Below, piece by piece: positions 1 to 5,276 of a stretch of 6,373 nucleotides of DNA; the first letter of the stretch is position 1; each line of letters opens with the position of its first letter. A program made the translations under genes and the position numbers. Below the pieces are notes generated by a model, which saw only the letters and a list, made by a program, of their open reading frames with translations, searched no databases and had not been told where the DNA came from. Source of the DNA: Thiobacillaceae bacterium (GTDB lineage: Bacteria; Pseudomonadota; Gammaproteobacteria; Burkholderiales; Thiobacillaceae); assembly GCA_012274165.1 (NCBI GenBank), contig JAAPAA010000031.1, forward strand, positions 1 through 6,373. Reading direction: 5' to 3'.

Positions 1-701
1 GAAGCGAAGCGCACGCCGACGCTCTTGCCGATCCAGTTGGCCTGCATGGTCTTCACCCGCTCCGGCCAGCCCGGCAGGGTGTCGAGGCCGCTCAGCAACT
101 CGTCGGCATACTGGGTGATGCGGAAGAAGTACATCGGGATGTCGCGCTTTTCAACCAGCACACCGGAGCGCCAGCCGCGGCCCTCGATCACCTGCTCGTT
201 GGCCAGCACGGTCTGGTCGACCGGGTCCCAGTTGACCGTGGCCATCTTCTTGTAGATCACGCCTTTTTCGAACAGGCGGGTGAACAGCCACTGTTCCCAG
301 CGGTAGTAGTCCGGCTTGCAGGTGGCGAGCTCGCGCGACCAGTCGATCGCCAGGCCCAGCGCCTGCAATTGCGTGCGCATGTGGTCGATGTTGGCGTAGG
401 TCCAGGCGGCGGGCGGCACGTTGTTGGCAATCGCCGCGTTCTCGGCGGGCAGGCCAAACGCGTCCCAGCCCATCGGCTGCATCACGTTGAAGCCGCGCAG
501 GGTATGGTAGCGCGCCAGCACGTCGCCGATGGTGTAGTTGCGCACGTGGCCCATGTGCAGTTTTCCCGACGGGTAGGGGAACATCGACAGGCAGTAGTAT
601 TTGGGTCGCCCGGACGCCTCGCTGGCGCGGTAGGTCTGGCTGGCGGTCCATTGCGCCTGCGCGGCGTGCTCGATTTCCGCGGGAAGGTATTTTTCTTGCA
701 T
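1..701 (-). CDS. leuS: Leucyl-tRNA synthetase, N-terminal part (cut by left edge)
   Basis: Class I aminoacyl-tRNA synthetase that charges tRNA-Leu with leucine in the cytoplasm. About 233 N-terminal residues are present out of roughly 860-870 usual for bacterial LeuRS; the rest lies beyond the left edge. The start at 701 gives MQEKYLPAEIE, a typical LeuRS beginning. The signature KLHMGHVRNY (HIGH-box variant HMGH, residues 49-52) is followed by QPMGWDAFGLPAENAA and WTYANIDHMRTQL, then KMATVNWDPVDQTVLANEQV, all strongly LeuRS-like. The window ends just after WIGKSVGVRF, near the entry to the CP1 editing domain. No frameshift or internal stop is seen. No good Shine-Dalgarno is visible upstream of the start. 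The gene is divergent from the TraB-family gene. Family is certain; only the missing part is unseen. Confidence 0.97.
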   Translation of the reverse strand, partial: MQEKYLPAEIEHAAQAQWTASQTYRASEASGRPKYYCLSMFPYPSGKLHMGHVRNYTIGDVLARYHTLRGFNVMQPMGWDAFGLPAENAAIANNVPPAAWTYANIDHMRTQLQALGLAIDWSRELATCKPDYYRWEQWLFTRLFEKGVIYKKMATVNWDPVDQTVLANEQVIEGRGWRSGVLVEKRDIPMYFFRITQYADELLSGLDTLPGWPERVKTMQANWIGKSVGVRFA

Positions 702-737
702 GAAAACTGCTCAAATAGGCGGGAATGCCGACTGGCA

Positions 738-743
738 ATTATA
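738..743 (-). promoter_or_regulatory. Probable -10 box of the leuS promoter
   Basis: Read on the minus strand this is a perfect TATAAT, preceded by TGGG. It lies 36 bp upstream of the leuS start codon, which would give a leader of about 30 nt. No convincing -35 box stands at 16-18 bp; a CTGACG lies only 12 bp upstream, so the -35 assignment is open. It lies in the 106-bp divergent gap between leuS and the TraB-family gene. Confidence 0.5.
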
Positions 744-807
744 CCCAGCCCTTCCCGTCAGCAGCCGCCTACCTGCTGTGGGCTCATTCCTGACTCGAAA
801 GCCATCC

Positions 808-1776
808 ATGTCCAAGCGCATCACCCGTTTGCTTTTGATCTTGCTTCTGGCCGGATGGCAGGGGGTCTGGGCGGAATCCGGGCTCACCCCGGCGGCACCT
901 GCTGTCACCGAAGCCGCCGCCGCGGACGCGCTGCGACAAATGCAGGCAGCGCCCCCGCGCGGGCTGCTTTACGCAATCAGCAAGAATGGGCAAACCGCGT
1001 ATCTGTTCGGCACGATTCACGTCGGCAAGGCAAGTTTTTTTCCGCTGGACCTCGCCACCACGCAGGCACTGGCGCAGTCGAGCGAACTGATGGTGGAGCT
1101 CGACGCCAGCCAGATCGACAAGATGCAGGCCGGGTTGCAGCGCTACGCTGCGCTGCCACCGCCGCAAACGCTCGACAGTACGCTACCGCCCGCGCTCATG
1201 CAGCGCCTGCACACCCAGCTCGACGCTCTGGACATCCCCCGTGAGTCGGTACAGCCCTGGAAGCCCTGGATGGCGACGCTGACGCTCACGGTGGGCGCGT
1301 TGAAAAAATTGGGATACGGCTTTGAATACGCCACCGAGTTTTATTTCATTGCCATCGCGAACGCGCTCCACAAACCGGTTGCCGAACTGGAAGGCATCGA
1401 TTATCAATTTCAGCTGTTCGACAGCATCCCGCCGCAGGATCAACTCGTTTACCTCGACGAGACGCTCGGCTATCTTGAAAAAGATGACATGCAAGTGGAT
1501 ACCCAGGCGCTCATTGCTGCCTGGCTCGCCCACGATCCGGTGGCGCTACAGCAGCTCACCCTCAAGTCATTCGAGGACACGCCACGTTCCGCGAACTGGA
1601 TGAAGCAGAAGCTGTTCACCGAGCGCAACCAGCGCATGGCGGATAAAATCGACCAGATGCTCAGTGACGGCCACACCCCGTTCGTGGCAGTCGGCGCGCT
1701 TCATCTCACCGGCAACGATGGCCTGCCCGCGCTGCTGACACAACGAGGCTATCGCATCATTAATTGCTATCCCTGA
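808..1776 (+). CDS. Exported TraB/GumN (Tiki-like) family protein
   Basis: Predicted 322-residue protein of the TraB/PrgY/GumN family. Residues 1-22 form a signal peptide: basic start (MSKRITR), a leucine-rich core and a cleavage site near VWA/E, so it probably acts in the periplasm or anchored to the envelope. The family core begins with the segment reading YLFGTIHVG (GTIH at residues 68-71), then SSELMVELDAS with Glu97, and ends with FVAVGALHLTGNDGL (GALH at 296-299) near the C terminus. The two GX2H motifs plus an acidic residue match the arrangement proposed to bind metal in the related Tiki proteases; activity here is inferred. The frame is open upstream to 700, but that start would overlap leuS and bury the signal peptide, so 808 is chosen; its ribosome binding site is weak. 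It probably shares a transcript with the gene 18 bp downstream. The substrate is unknown. Confidence 0.88.
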   Translation: MSKRITRLLLILLLAGWQGVWAESGLTPAAPAVTEAAAADALRQMQAAPPRGLLYAISKNGQTAYLFGTIHVGKASFFPLDLATTQALAQSSELMVELDASQIDKMQAGLQRYAALPPPQTLDSTLPPALMQRLHTQLDALDIPRESVQPWKPWMATLTLTVGALKKLGYGFEYATEFYFIAIANALHKPVAELEGIDYQFQLFDSIPPQDQLVYLDETLGYLEKDDMQVDTQALIAAWLAHDPVALQQLTLKSFEDTPRSANWMKQKLFTERNQRMADKIDQMLSDGHTPFVAVGALHLTGNDGLPALLTQRGYRIINCYP

Positions 1777-1782
1777 CCAACC

Positions 1783-1788
1783 AAGGAG
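1783..1788 (+). promoter_or_regulatory. Shine-Dalgarno of the GlcG/HbpS-like gene
   Basis: AAGGAG sits 6 bp before the ATG at 1795 and inside the 18-bp gap after the TraB-family stop codon. It fixes the downstream start and supports translation of both genes from one mRNA. Confidence 0.8.
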
Positions 1789-1794
1789 AACACC

Positions 1795-2286
1795 ATGAAA
1801 GCCTTGCATATCATCGCGCTGCTCACCGCATCCCTGCCTGCCATCGCGGCTCAGCCAGACATGCTGCCGGTCAAGCAGATCAGCCTGGAACTGGCGCGAG
1901 ACATCGCCACGGCCTCGGTCGAATCGTGCCGTCAAAGCGGTTATACCGTTTCCGCTGTCGTGCTGGATCGCGCCGGCAACGTGCAGGCCGCTTTGCGCGA
2001 CACCCTGGCGCCGCGCTACACGCTGGAAATCGCCGAGCGCAAGGCGGGTTTGTCCATCATGTCGGGGATCGATTCCGGCGCAGTCCTCGCCGCGCGTGGC
2101 GACATCCGGCCTGAGCTCAACCATATCGATGGCCTTATCGTCATGGAAGGCGGGCTGCCCATTCATGCCGCCGGCAGCCTGATCGGCGCGGTGGGCGTGT
2201 CCGGCGCGCCGGGTGGCGAAAAAGATGCCGCCTGTGCCGCAGCCGCATTGAAAAAGCTGGAGGAACGGCTCGAATTTTCCATGTAA
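1795..2286 (+). CDS. Exported GlcG/HbpS-like (DUF336) protein
   Basis: Predicted 163-residue protein of the GlcG/HbpS family, whose members include an extracellular haem-binding sensor accessory protein and proteins coded with glycolate oxidase; a general biochemical role is not settled. An N-terminal signal peptide (MKALHIIALLTASLPAIAA, cleavage near residue 18-19) implies export. The family hallmarks follow: VSAVVLDRAGNVQAALRD, an AERKAGLSI helix, GGLPIHAAGSLIGAVGVSG, and a C-terminal helix rich in Ala (EKDAACAAAALKKLEE). Length is close to that of the single-domain family. It follows the TraB-family gene by 18 bp and has a strong ribosome binding site, so the two are probably co-transcribed. 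There is no haem gene or two-component system nearby, so haem binding is only a family-based possibility. Confidence 0.85.
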   Translation: MKALHIIALLTASLPAIAAQPDMLPVKQISLELARDIATASVESCRQSGYTVSAVVLDRAGNVQAALRDTLAPRYTLEIAERKAGLSIMSGIDSGAVLAARGDIRPELNHIDGLIVMEGGLPIHAAGSLIGAVGVSGAPGGEKDAACAAAALKKLEERLEFSM

Positions 2287-2305
2287 GGCCGGCAAACCGG
2301 GGCTT

Positions 2306-2338
2306 CCCGCGCGGATGACAAGCCTGGCCCTGCGCGGG
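2306..2338. repeat. Inverted repeat overlapping the kinase promoter
   Basis: CCCGCGC at 2306-2312 and GCGCGGG at 2332-2338 form a 7-bp perfect inverted repeat with a 19-nt centre. It covers the proposed -35 box and spacer of the phosphoribulokinase promoter and ends directly against the -10 box. It could be an operator, a weak terminator of the upstream gene (no T-run follows), or chance in GC-rich DNA. Confidence 0.35.
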
Positions 2339-2344
2339 TAAAAT
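2315..2344 (+). promoter_or_regulatory. Probable sigma-70 promoter of the phosphoribulokinase gene
   Basis: ATGACA at 2315-2320 matches five of six bases of the -35 consensus, and TAAAAT at 2339-2344 matches five of six of the -10 consensus, with an 18-bp spacer. Transcription would begin near 2351, leaving a leader of about 44 nt before the ATG at 2395. It lies in the 108-bp gap after the GlcG/HbpS-like gene, so the kinase can be transcribed independently. Confidence 0.6.
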
Positions 2345-2394
2345 GCTGCGGTTTCGCTCAATTCCTACTTACCCATCCATCAGGGAGTCCCAGC

Positions 2395-3282
2395 ATGTCC
2401 AAGAAGCATCCCGTCATTGCGGTCACGGGTTCGTCCGGCGCCGGCACCACCACCGTCAAGCGCGCGTTCGAGCACATTTTTTTCCGTGAAAAAATTAATG
2501 CGGCCGTGATCGAAGGCGACAGCTTCCACAGCCTGTCACGGGTCGAATTCAAGGAAGCCGTCAAAAAGGCCGAGGCCGAAGGCAACATGTCGTTCAGCCA
2601 TTTCGGGCCGCAGTCCAATCACTTCGCCAAGCTGGCCGAACTGTTCGAAACCTATGGCAAAACCGGCGGCGGCAAAAAACGCTTTTACATCCACAGCGAT
2701 GCCGAAGCGGACGAACACAACAAGCGTCTCAACACCAGCCTCAACCCCGGCGAATTCACCCCGTGGGAAGACGTCCCCGGCGGCTCCGACGTGTTGTTCT
2801 ACGAAGGCCTGCACGGCCTGGTGAAAACCGACGATATCGACGTCGCCCGGCACGTTGACCTCGGCATCGGCGTGGTGCCGATCGTCAACCTCGAATGGAT
2901 CCAGAAAATCCACCGCGACAGCGCCGAGCGTGGCTATTCGGCCGATGTGATTGTCGACACCATCCTGCGCCGCATGCCGGATTACGTGCACCACATCACC
3001 CCGCAGTTCTCGCGCACCGACATCAACTTCCAGCGCGTCTCCACGGTCGACACCTCCAACCCCTTCATCTCGCGCGACATCCCGACGCCGGATGAAAGCT
3101 TCATCGTCATCCGCTTCCGTGAACCCAAGGGCGTGGACTTCCCCTACCTGCAAAACATGATCCCGAACTCCTTCATGTCGCGCCGCAACACCCTCGTGGT
3201 GCCGGGTGCCAAAATGGGCTTCGCCATGGAACTGATCCTGGCGCCGATCATCCAGGACATGATCGCGAACAAGAACAAGTAA
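2395..3282 (+). CDS. cbbP: Phosphoribulokinase (Calvin cycle)
   Basis: Phosphorylates ribulose 5-phosphate with ATP to ribulose 1,5-bisphosphate, the substrate of RuBisCO, in the cytoplasm. The 295-residue length fits the proteobacterial (class I, usually octameric) enzyme. The P-loop GSSGAGTTT lies at residues 12-20; it carries Thr where most P-loops have Lys, which is normal for this enzyme. EGDSFH follows, with Asp42 as the expected catalytic base, His45 and Arg49 at substrate-binding positions known from the Rhodobacter enzyme, and FYEGLHG with Glu137 as the Walker-B-like acid. The sequence continues normally to VPGAKMGFAMELILAPIIQDM and the stop. AGGGAG at 2382-2387 sets the start. The gene is alone, not next to RuBisCO genes in this window. 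Also annotated prk or prkB; the E. coli PrkB-like paralogue of unknown role is an alternative, but the active-site match favours a true kinase. Its last 31 codons recur at 5100-5195. Confidence 0.95.
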   Translation: MSKKHPVIAVTGSSGAGTTTVKRAFEHIFFREKINAAVIEGDSFHSLSRVEFKEAVKKAEAEGNMSFSHFGPQSNHFAKLAELFETYGKTGGGKKRFYIHSDAEADEHNKRLNTSLNPGEFTPWEDVPGGSDVLFYEGLHGLVKTDDIDVARHVDLGIGVVPIVNLEWIQKIHRDSAERGYSADVIVDTILRRMPDYVHHITPQFSRTDINFQRVSTVDTSNPFISRDIPTPDESFIVIRFREPKGVDFPYLQNMIPNSFMSRRNTLVVPGAKMGFAMELILAPIIQDMIANKNK

Positions 3283-3334
3283 GGCGTTGTCGCCGCAATA
3301 AAAAACGGAGCCTGCGGGCTCCGTTTTTTATTGG
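3187..3334 (+). repeat. Direct repeat, copy A (kinase tail plus terminator)
   Basis: This segment holds codons 265-295 of the phosphoribulokinase gene, its stop codon and its terminator. It aligns without gaps to 5100-5247: 10 differences in the 96 coding bases and 8 in the 52 bases after them, about 88% identity over 148 bp by hand count. The two copies have the same orientation and their start points lie 1913 bp apart, bracketing the DUF1254 gene. Confidence 0.93.
3296..3333 (+). terminator. Strong intrinsic terminator after the kinase gene
   Basis: A perfect 17-bp stem (arms 3296-3312 and 3317-3333) with a 4-nt TGCG loop. The GC core CGGAGCC/GGCTCCG is flanked by six A on the left and six T on the right, so the hairpin should terminate in either direction. 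It starts 13 bp after the kinase stop codon. Confidence 0.93.
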
Positions 3335-3477
3335 TCTTAACCGCAAACAGGAAGAACCAGGCTGCCGCTCGCCCGCATATGCTAAATTTGACCCGCAGGT
3401 CTCTTGAAGAATGCCTGGGCTGCGGTGATCCGGGCCCATCAAATAACCGACCTTACCCCGTATGAGTCATCCGCATG

Positions 3478-3483
3478 AGGAGA
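3478..3483 (+). promoter_or_regulatory. Shine-Dalgarno deciding the DUF1254 start
   Basis: AGGAGA lies 6 bp before the ATG at 3490. It overlaps the alternative in-frame ATG at 3475, which has no ribosome binding site of its own, so translation most likely begins at 3490. No convincing promoter stands in 3335-3477; a TGCTAAATT at 3380-3388 resembles an extended -10 box but lacks a clear -35. Confidence 0.75.
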
Positions 3484-3489
3484 AATGGA

Positions 3490-5028
3490 ATGAGAACGCG
3501 TAAGTTGTTATCGATCTGCGCAAGCCTGGCTATCCTGATCGGACTCACACCCGGCATCAGCGCCGGGCAGGTGCTCAAGGGCGCCCCCGCGGCGGCGCAG
3601 TACAAGTACTCAACGCCGATGCCGCCGGGTGTGGCCTCGCCGGACAAGGTCAAAACGCGCTTCGGCACCCTCAACTTCGTCGACGGCTCGCCGGATACCG
3701 CCAGCACCCAGAAAATATACGACAACCTCGACTACCAGCGCGCCGTGCAAGCCTACATGCTGGGGATTCCTGCCGTGAATCAATTAGGTGGGCTTAACGC
3801 GATCGCGAGCGTGGGGCCGGTCAATAAGACGGTGCCGATCTGGGAGCAGCTGGTCGATTCGCGCACGGTGGAACTCACCGCCAACGACAACACCCCCTAC
3901 ACCTGGTTCTGGATCGATCTGCGCAAAGGCCCGCTGGTCATCGAGGTGCCTCCCCGGGTGCTCGGGGTGATCAATGACATGTGGTACTACTATGTCGCCG
4001 ACCTCGGCTTCACCGGCGCCGACAAGGGCCAAGGCGGCAAATATCTGCTGTTGCCCCCCGGCTACAAGGGCGAAGCGCCCAAGGGGTACACCGTCGTTCG
4101 GCCCAAGACCTTCAACAGCGTGGTTATCTGGCGCAGCTTCCTGGTCGACGGCGACCCGAAGCCCGGTGTCGACATGGTCAAGAAACGCACCCGGATTTAT
4201 CCGCTCGACCAGGCTGCCAACCCGCCCCAGGTGACCTTCGTGGACATGTCCACCAAGCCCTTCAACATGGTCAACCCGGCGGACTACCGGTTTTGGGAAA
4301 TGCTCAATCAGGTCGTACAGAATGAACCGACCGATTCGGTCGATGCGACCACCCTGGGCTTCTGGGCATCCATTGGTATCCAGAAGGGCAAGCCCTTTGC
4401 CCCGGACGCGCGGATGAAGAAAATCCTCACCGAAGCCGCCGCGGCGGGCGACGCGACGGCGCGTGCCCTGGCCTTCCGGAGCCGCGATCCAAACGCCTAC
4501 TATTTCGATAACCGGAAATGGAAGTACGCATTCCTCGGCGGCTACAAATTCGAATATCAGCCGGGCGTGGCCAACATCGATGCACGCACCATGTTCTTCT
4601 TCGCTGCTACCGGCGTCACGCCGGCGATGGACACGCAGGTTGTCGGAGAGGGGTCAACCTATCCCTGGACGGCCCAGGATGCCAGCGGCAATCCGCTGGA
4701 AGGCGGCAAAAACTACAAGTTGACCCTGCCGCCGAACGTCCCGGTGAAGAACTTCTGGTCGGTGATCGTGTACAGCGACCAGACGCGTTCGATGGTCCAG
4801 ACCGATCAGCGCTTCCCCAGCGTCAGCAGCCAGAAGAAAGATCTGCAGGTGAACGCCGACGGTTCGGTGGACGTGTATTTCGGACCGAAAGCGCCGGCCG
4901 GCAAGGAGTCCAACTGGATACAGACAATTCCCGGCCAGTCGTGGTTCACCCTGTTGCGCCTGTATGGCCCGCTGCAACCATGGTTCAACAAGTCCTGGCG
5001 GCCGGGCGATATCGAACTGCAGCCCTGA
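3490..5028 (+). CDS. Secreted DUF1254/DUF1214 domain protein
   Basis: Predicted 512-residue exported protein of a family with no firmly established reaction. Residues 1-25 form a signal peptide (MRTRKLLSICASLAILIG, cleavage near ISA/G). The DUF1254 domain lies at roughly 80-235: DNLDYQRAVQAYMLGIPAVN, then NTPYTWFWIDLRKGPLVIEV, NDMWYYYVADLGFTG and KGQGGKYLLLPPGY. The DUF1214 domain lies at roughly 385-500: NYKLTLPPNVPVKNFWSVI, VYSDQTRSMVQTDQRFPS, DVYFGPKAPAGKESNWI, and the closing WFTLLRLYGPLQPWFNKSW. Both domains have the usual order and the gene is complete. It is a single gene standing between two copies of the kinase tail and terminator, with no mobility gene next to it. That suggests acquisition or rearrangement, though its base composition looks much like its neighbours. 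It is transcribed away from the terminator before it, so it needs its own promoter or read-through. The longer start at 3475 is less likely. Confidence 0.9.
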   Translation: MRTRKLLSICASLAILIGLTPGISAGQVLKGAPAAAQYKYSTPMPPGVASPDKVKTRFGTLNFVDGSPDTASTQKIYDNLDYQRAVQAYMLGIPAVNQLGGLNAIASVGPVNKTVPIWEQLVDSRTVELTANDNTPYTWFWIDLRKGPLVIEVPPRVLGVINDMWYYYVADLGFTGADKGQGGKYLLLPPGYKGEAPKGYTVVRPKTFNSVVIWRSFLVDGDPKPGVDMVKKRTRIYPLDQAANPPQVTFVDMSTKPFNMVNPADYRFWEMLNQVVQNEPTDSVDATTLGFWASIGIQKGKPFAPDARMKKILTEAAAAGDATARALAFRSRDPNAYYFDNRKWKYAFLGGYKFEYQPGVANIDARTMFFFAATGVTPAMDTQVVGEGSTYPWTAQDASGNPLEGGKNYKLTLPPNVPVKNFWSVIVYSDQTRSMVQTDQRFPSVSSQKKDLQVNADGSVDVYFGPKAPAGKESNWIQTIPGQSWFTLLRLYGPLQPWFNKSWRPGDIELQP

Positions 5029-5042
5029 ACGTTCAGGCTTCA

Positions 5043-5070
5043 AACAACGGGCGTCTCGGCACCCGTTGTT
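5043..5070 (+). terminator. Hairpin after the DUF1254 gene, weak terminator candidate
   Basis: AACAACGGG at 5043-5051 pairs with CCCGTTGTT at 5062-5070, a 9-bp perfect stem with a 10-nt loop, 14 bp after the stop codon. No T-run follows beyond the two T of the arm, so it may be a weak or factor-aided terminator or an mRNA-stabilising hairpin. A stronger terminator follows at 5215. Confidence 0.45.
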
Positions 5071-5099
5071 ATCCATGGGCGAAGACTCATCAACTCGCC

Positions 5100-5195
5100 A
5101 ACCCCCGCGTGATGCCGGGCGCCACGATGGGTTTCGCGATGGAACTGATCTTGGCGCCGATCATTCAGGACATGATCGCGAACAAGAACAAGTAA
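5100..5195 (+). pseudogene. Orphan 3' fragment of a phosphoribulokinase gene
   Basis: These 32 codons (31 residues and the TAA stop) match codons 265-295 of the intact kinase, 86 of 96 bases identical. The reading is NPRVMPGATMG followed by the same 21 C-terminal residues as the intact gene. All four amino-acid differences (Thr to Pro, Leu to Arg, Val to Met, Lys to Thr) fall in the first nine codons; the last 22 codons differ only at four silent sites. There is no P-loop or catalytic region and no ribosome binding site, so the fragment is not expected to give a functional product. It is followed by its matching terminator and then by the convergent oligopeptidase gene. It could be the remnant of the original kinase 3' end after insertion, or of a second kinase copy. 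Confidence 0.9.
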
Positions 5196-5214
5196 GCTGT
5201 TGTAGCTGCAATAT

Positions 5215-5241
5215 AAAACGGAGCCTGAGGGTTCCGTTTTT
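5215..5241 (+). terminator. Second copy of the kinase terminator
   Basis: Arms 5215-5225 and 5230-5240 form an 11-bp stem with a TGAG loop, ending in five T. One pair is now G-U and the outer A/T pairing seen in the first copy is interrupted, so it is weaker than copy A but still a plausible intrinsic terminator. Four A precede the stem, so it may also act on the convergent oligopeptidase transcript. Confidence 0.8.
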
Positions 5242-5276
5242 AATTGGGGGGGCTTGAATAACCCACCCGGTTCGGC

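Larger units (their letters stand above)
5100..5247 (+). repeat. Direct repeat, copy B (orphan kinase tail plus terminator)
   Basis: Second copy of the 148-bp unit at 3187-3334, same orientation, no gaps. Similarity stops at the left near 5100 and at the right after TTGG at 5247, 29 bp before the stop codon of the oligopeptidase gene. Confidence 0.93.

Noticed and set aside
700..807. A longer N terminus (36 extra residues) for the TraB-family protein, starting at 700.
   Set aside because: It would overlap the leuS start codon and put the clear signal peptide inside the protein; the ATG at 808 fits an exported protein.
1567..2361. A 264-codon minus-strand open frame opposite the TraB and GlcG/HbpS-like genes.
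   Set aside because: It is antisense to two well-supported genes, resembles no family I know, and is typical of spurious frames in GC-rich DNA.
2406..2460. Thr in place of the usual P-loop Lys in the kinase as a sign of an inactive enzyme.
   Set aside because: Proteobacterial phosphoribulokinases normally have Thr/Ser in this position (GSSGAGTS/T), and the catalytic Asp42, His45 and Arg49 are all present.
2536..3153. A 205-codon minus-strand open frame inside the kinase gene.
   Set aside because: The kinase frame is certain. The antisense frame has the Asp/Val/Gly-rich composition expected from reading GC-rich codons backwards.
3475..3489. An upstream ATG for the DUF1254 protein at 3475.
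   Set aside because: It has no ribosome binding site of its own and overlaps the AGGAGA that serves the ATG at 3490.
3335..3489. A search for a transposase, integrase, terminal inverted repeats or short target-site duplications around the bracketed segment.
   Set aside because: None is visible at either edge of 3335-5099; the only repeat is the 148-bp kinase tail, so no insertion sequence or integrative element is called.
4518..5195. A 225-codon open frame running through the DUF1254 gene in another frame into the orphan kinase tail, which could be read as a fusion protein.
   Set aside because: Only the last 31 codons resemble a known protein. The rest is an out-of-frame, Arg/Gln-rich shadow of the DUF1254 gene with no ribosome binding site at its start.
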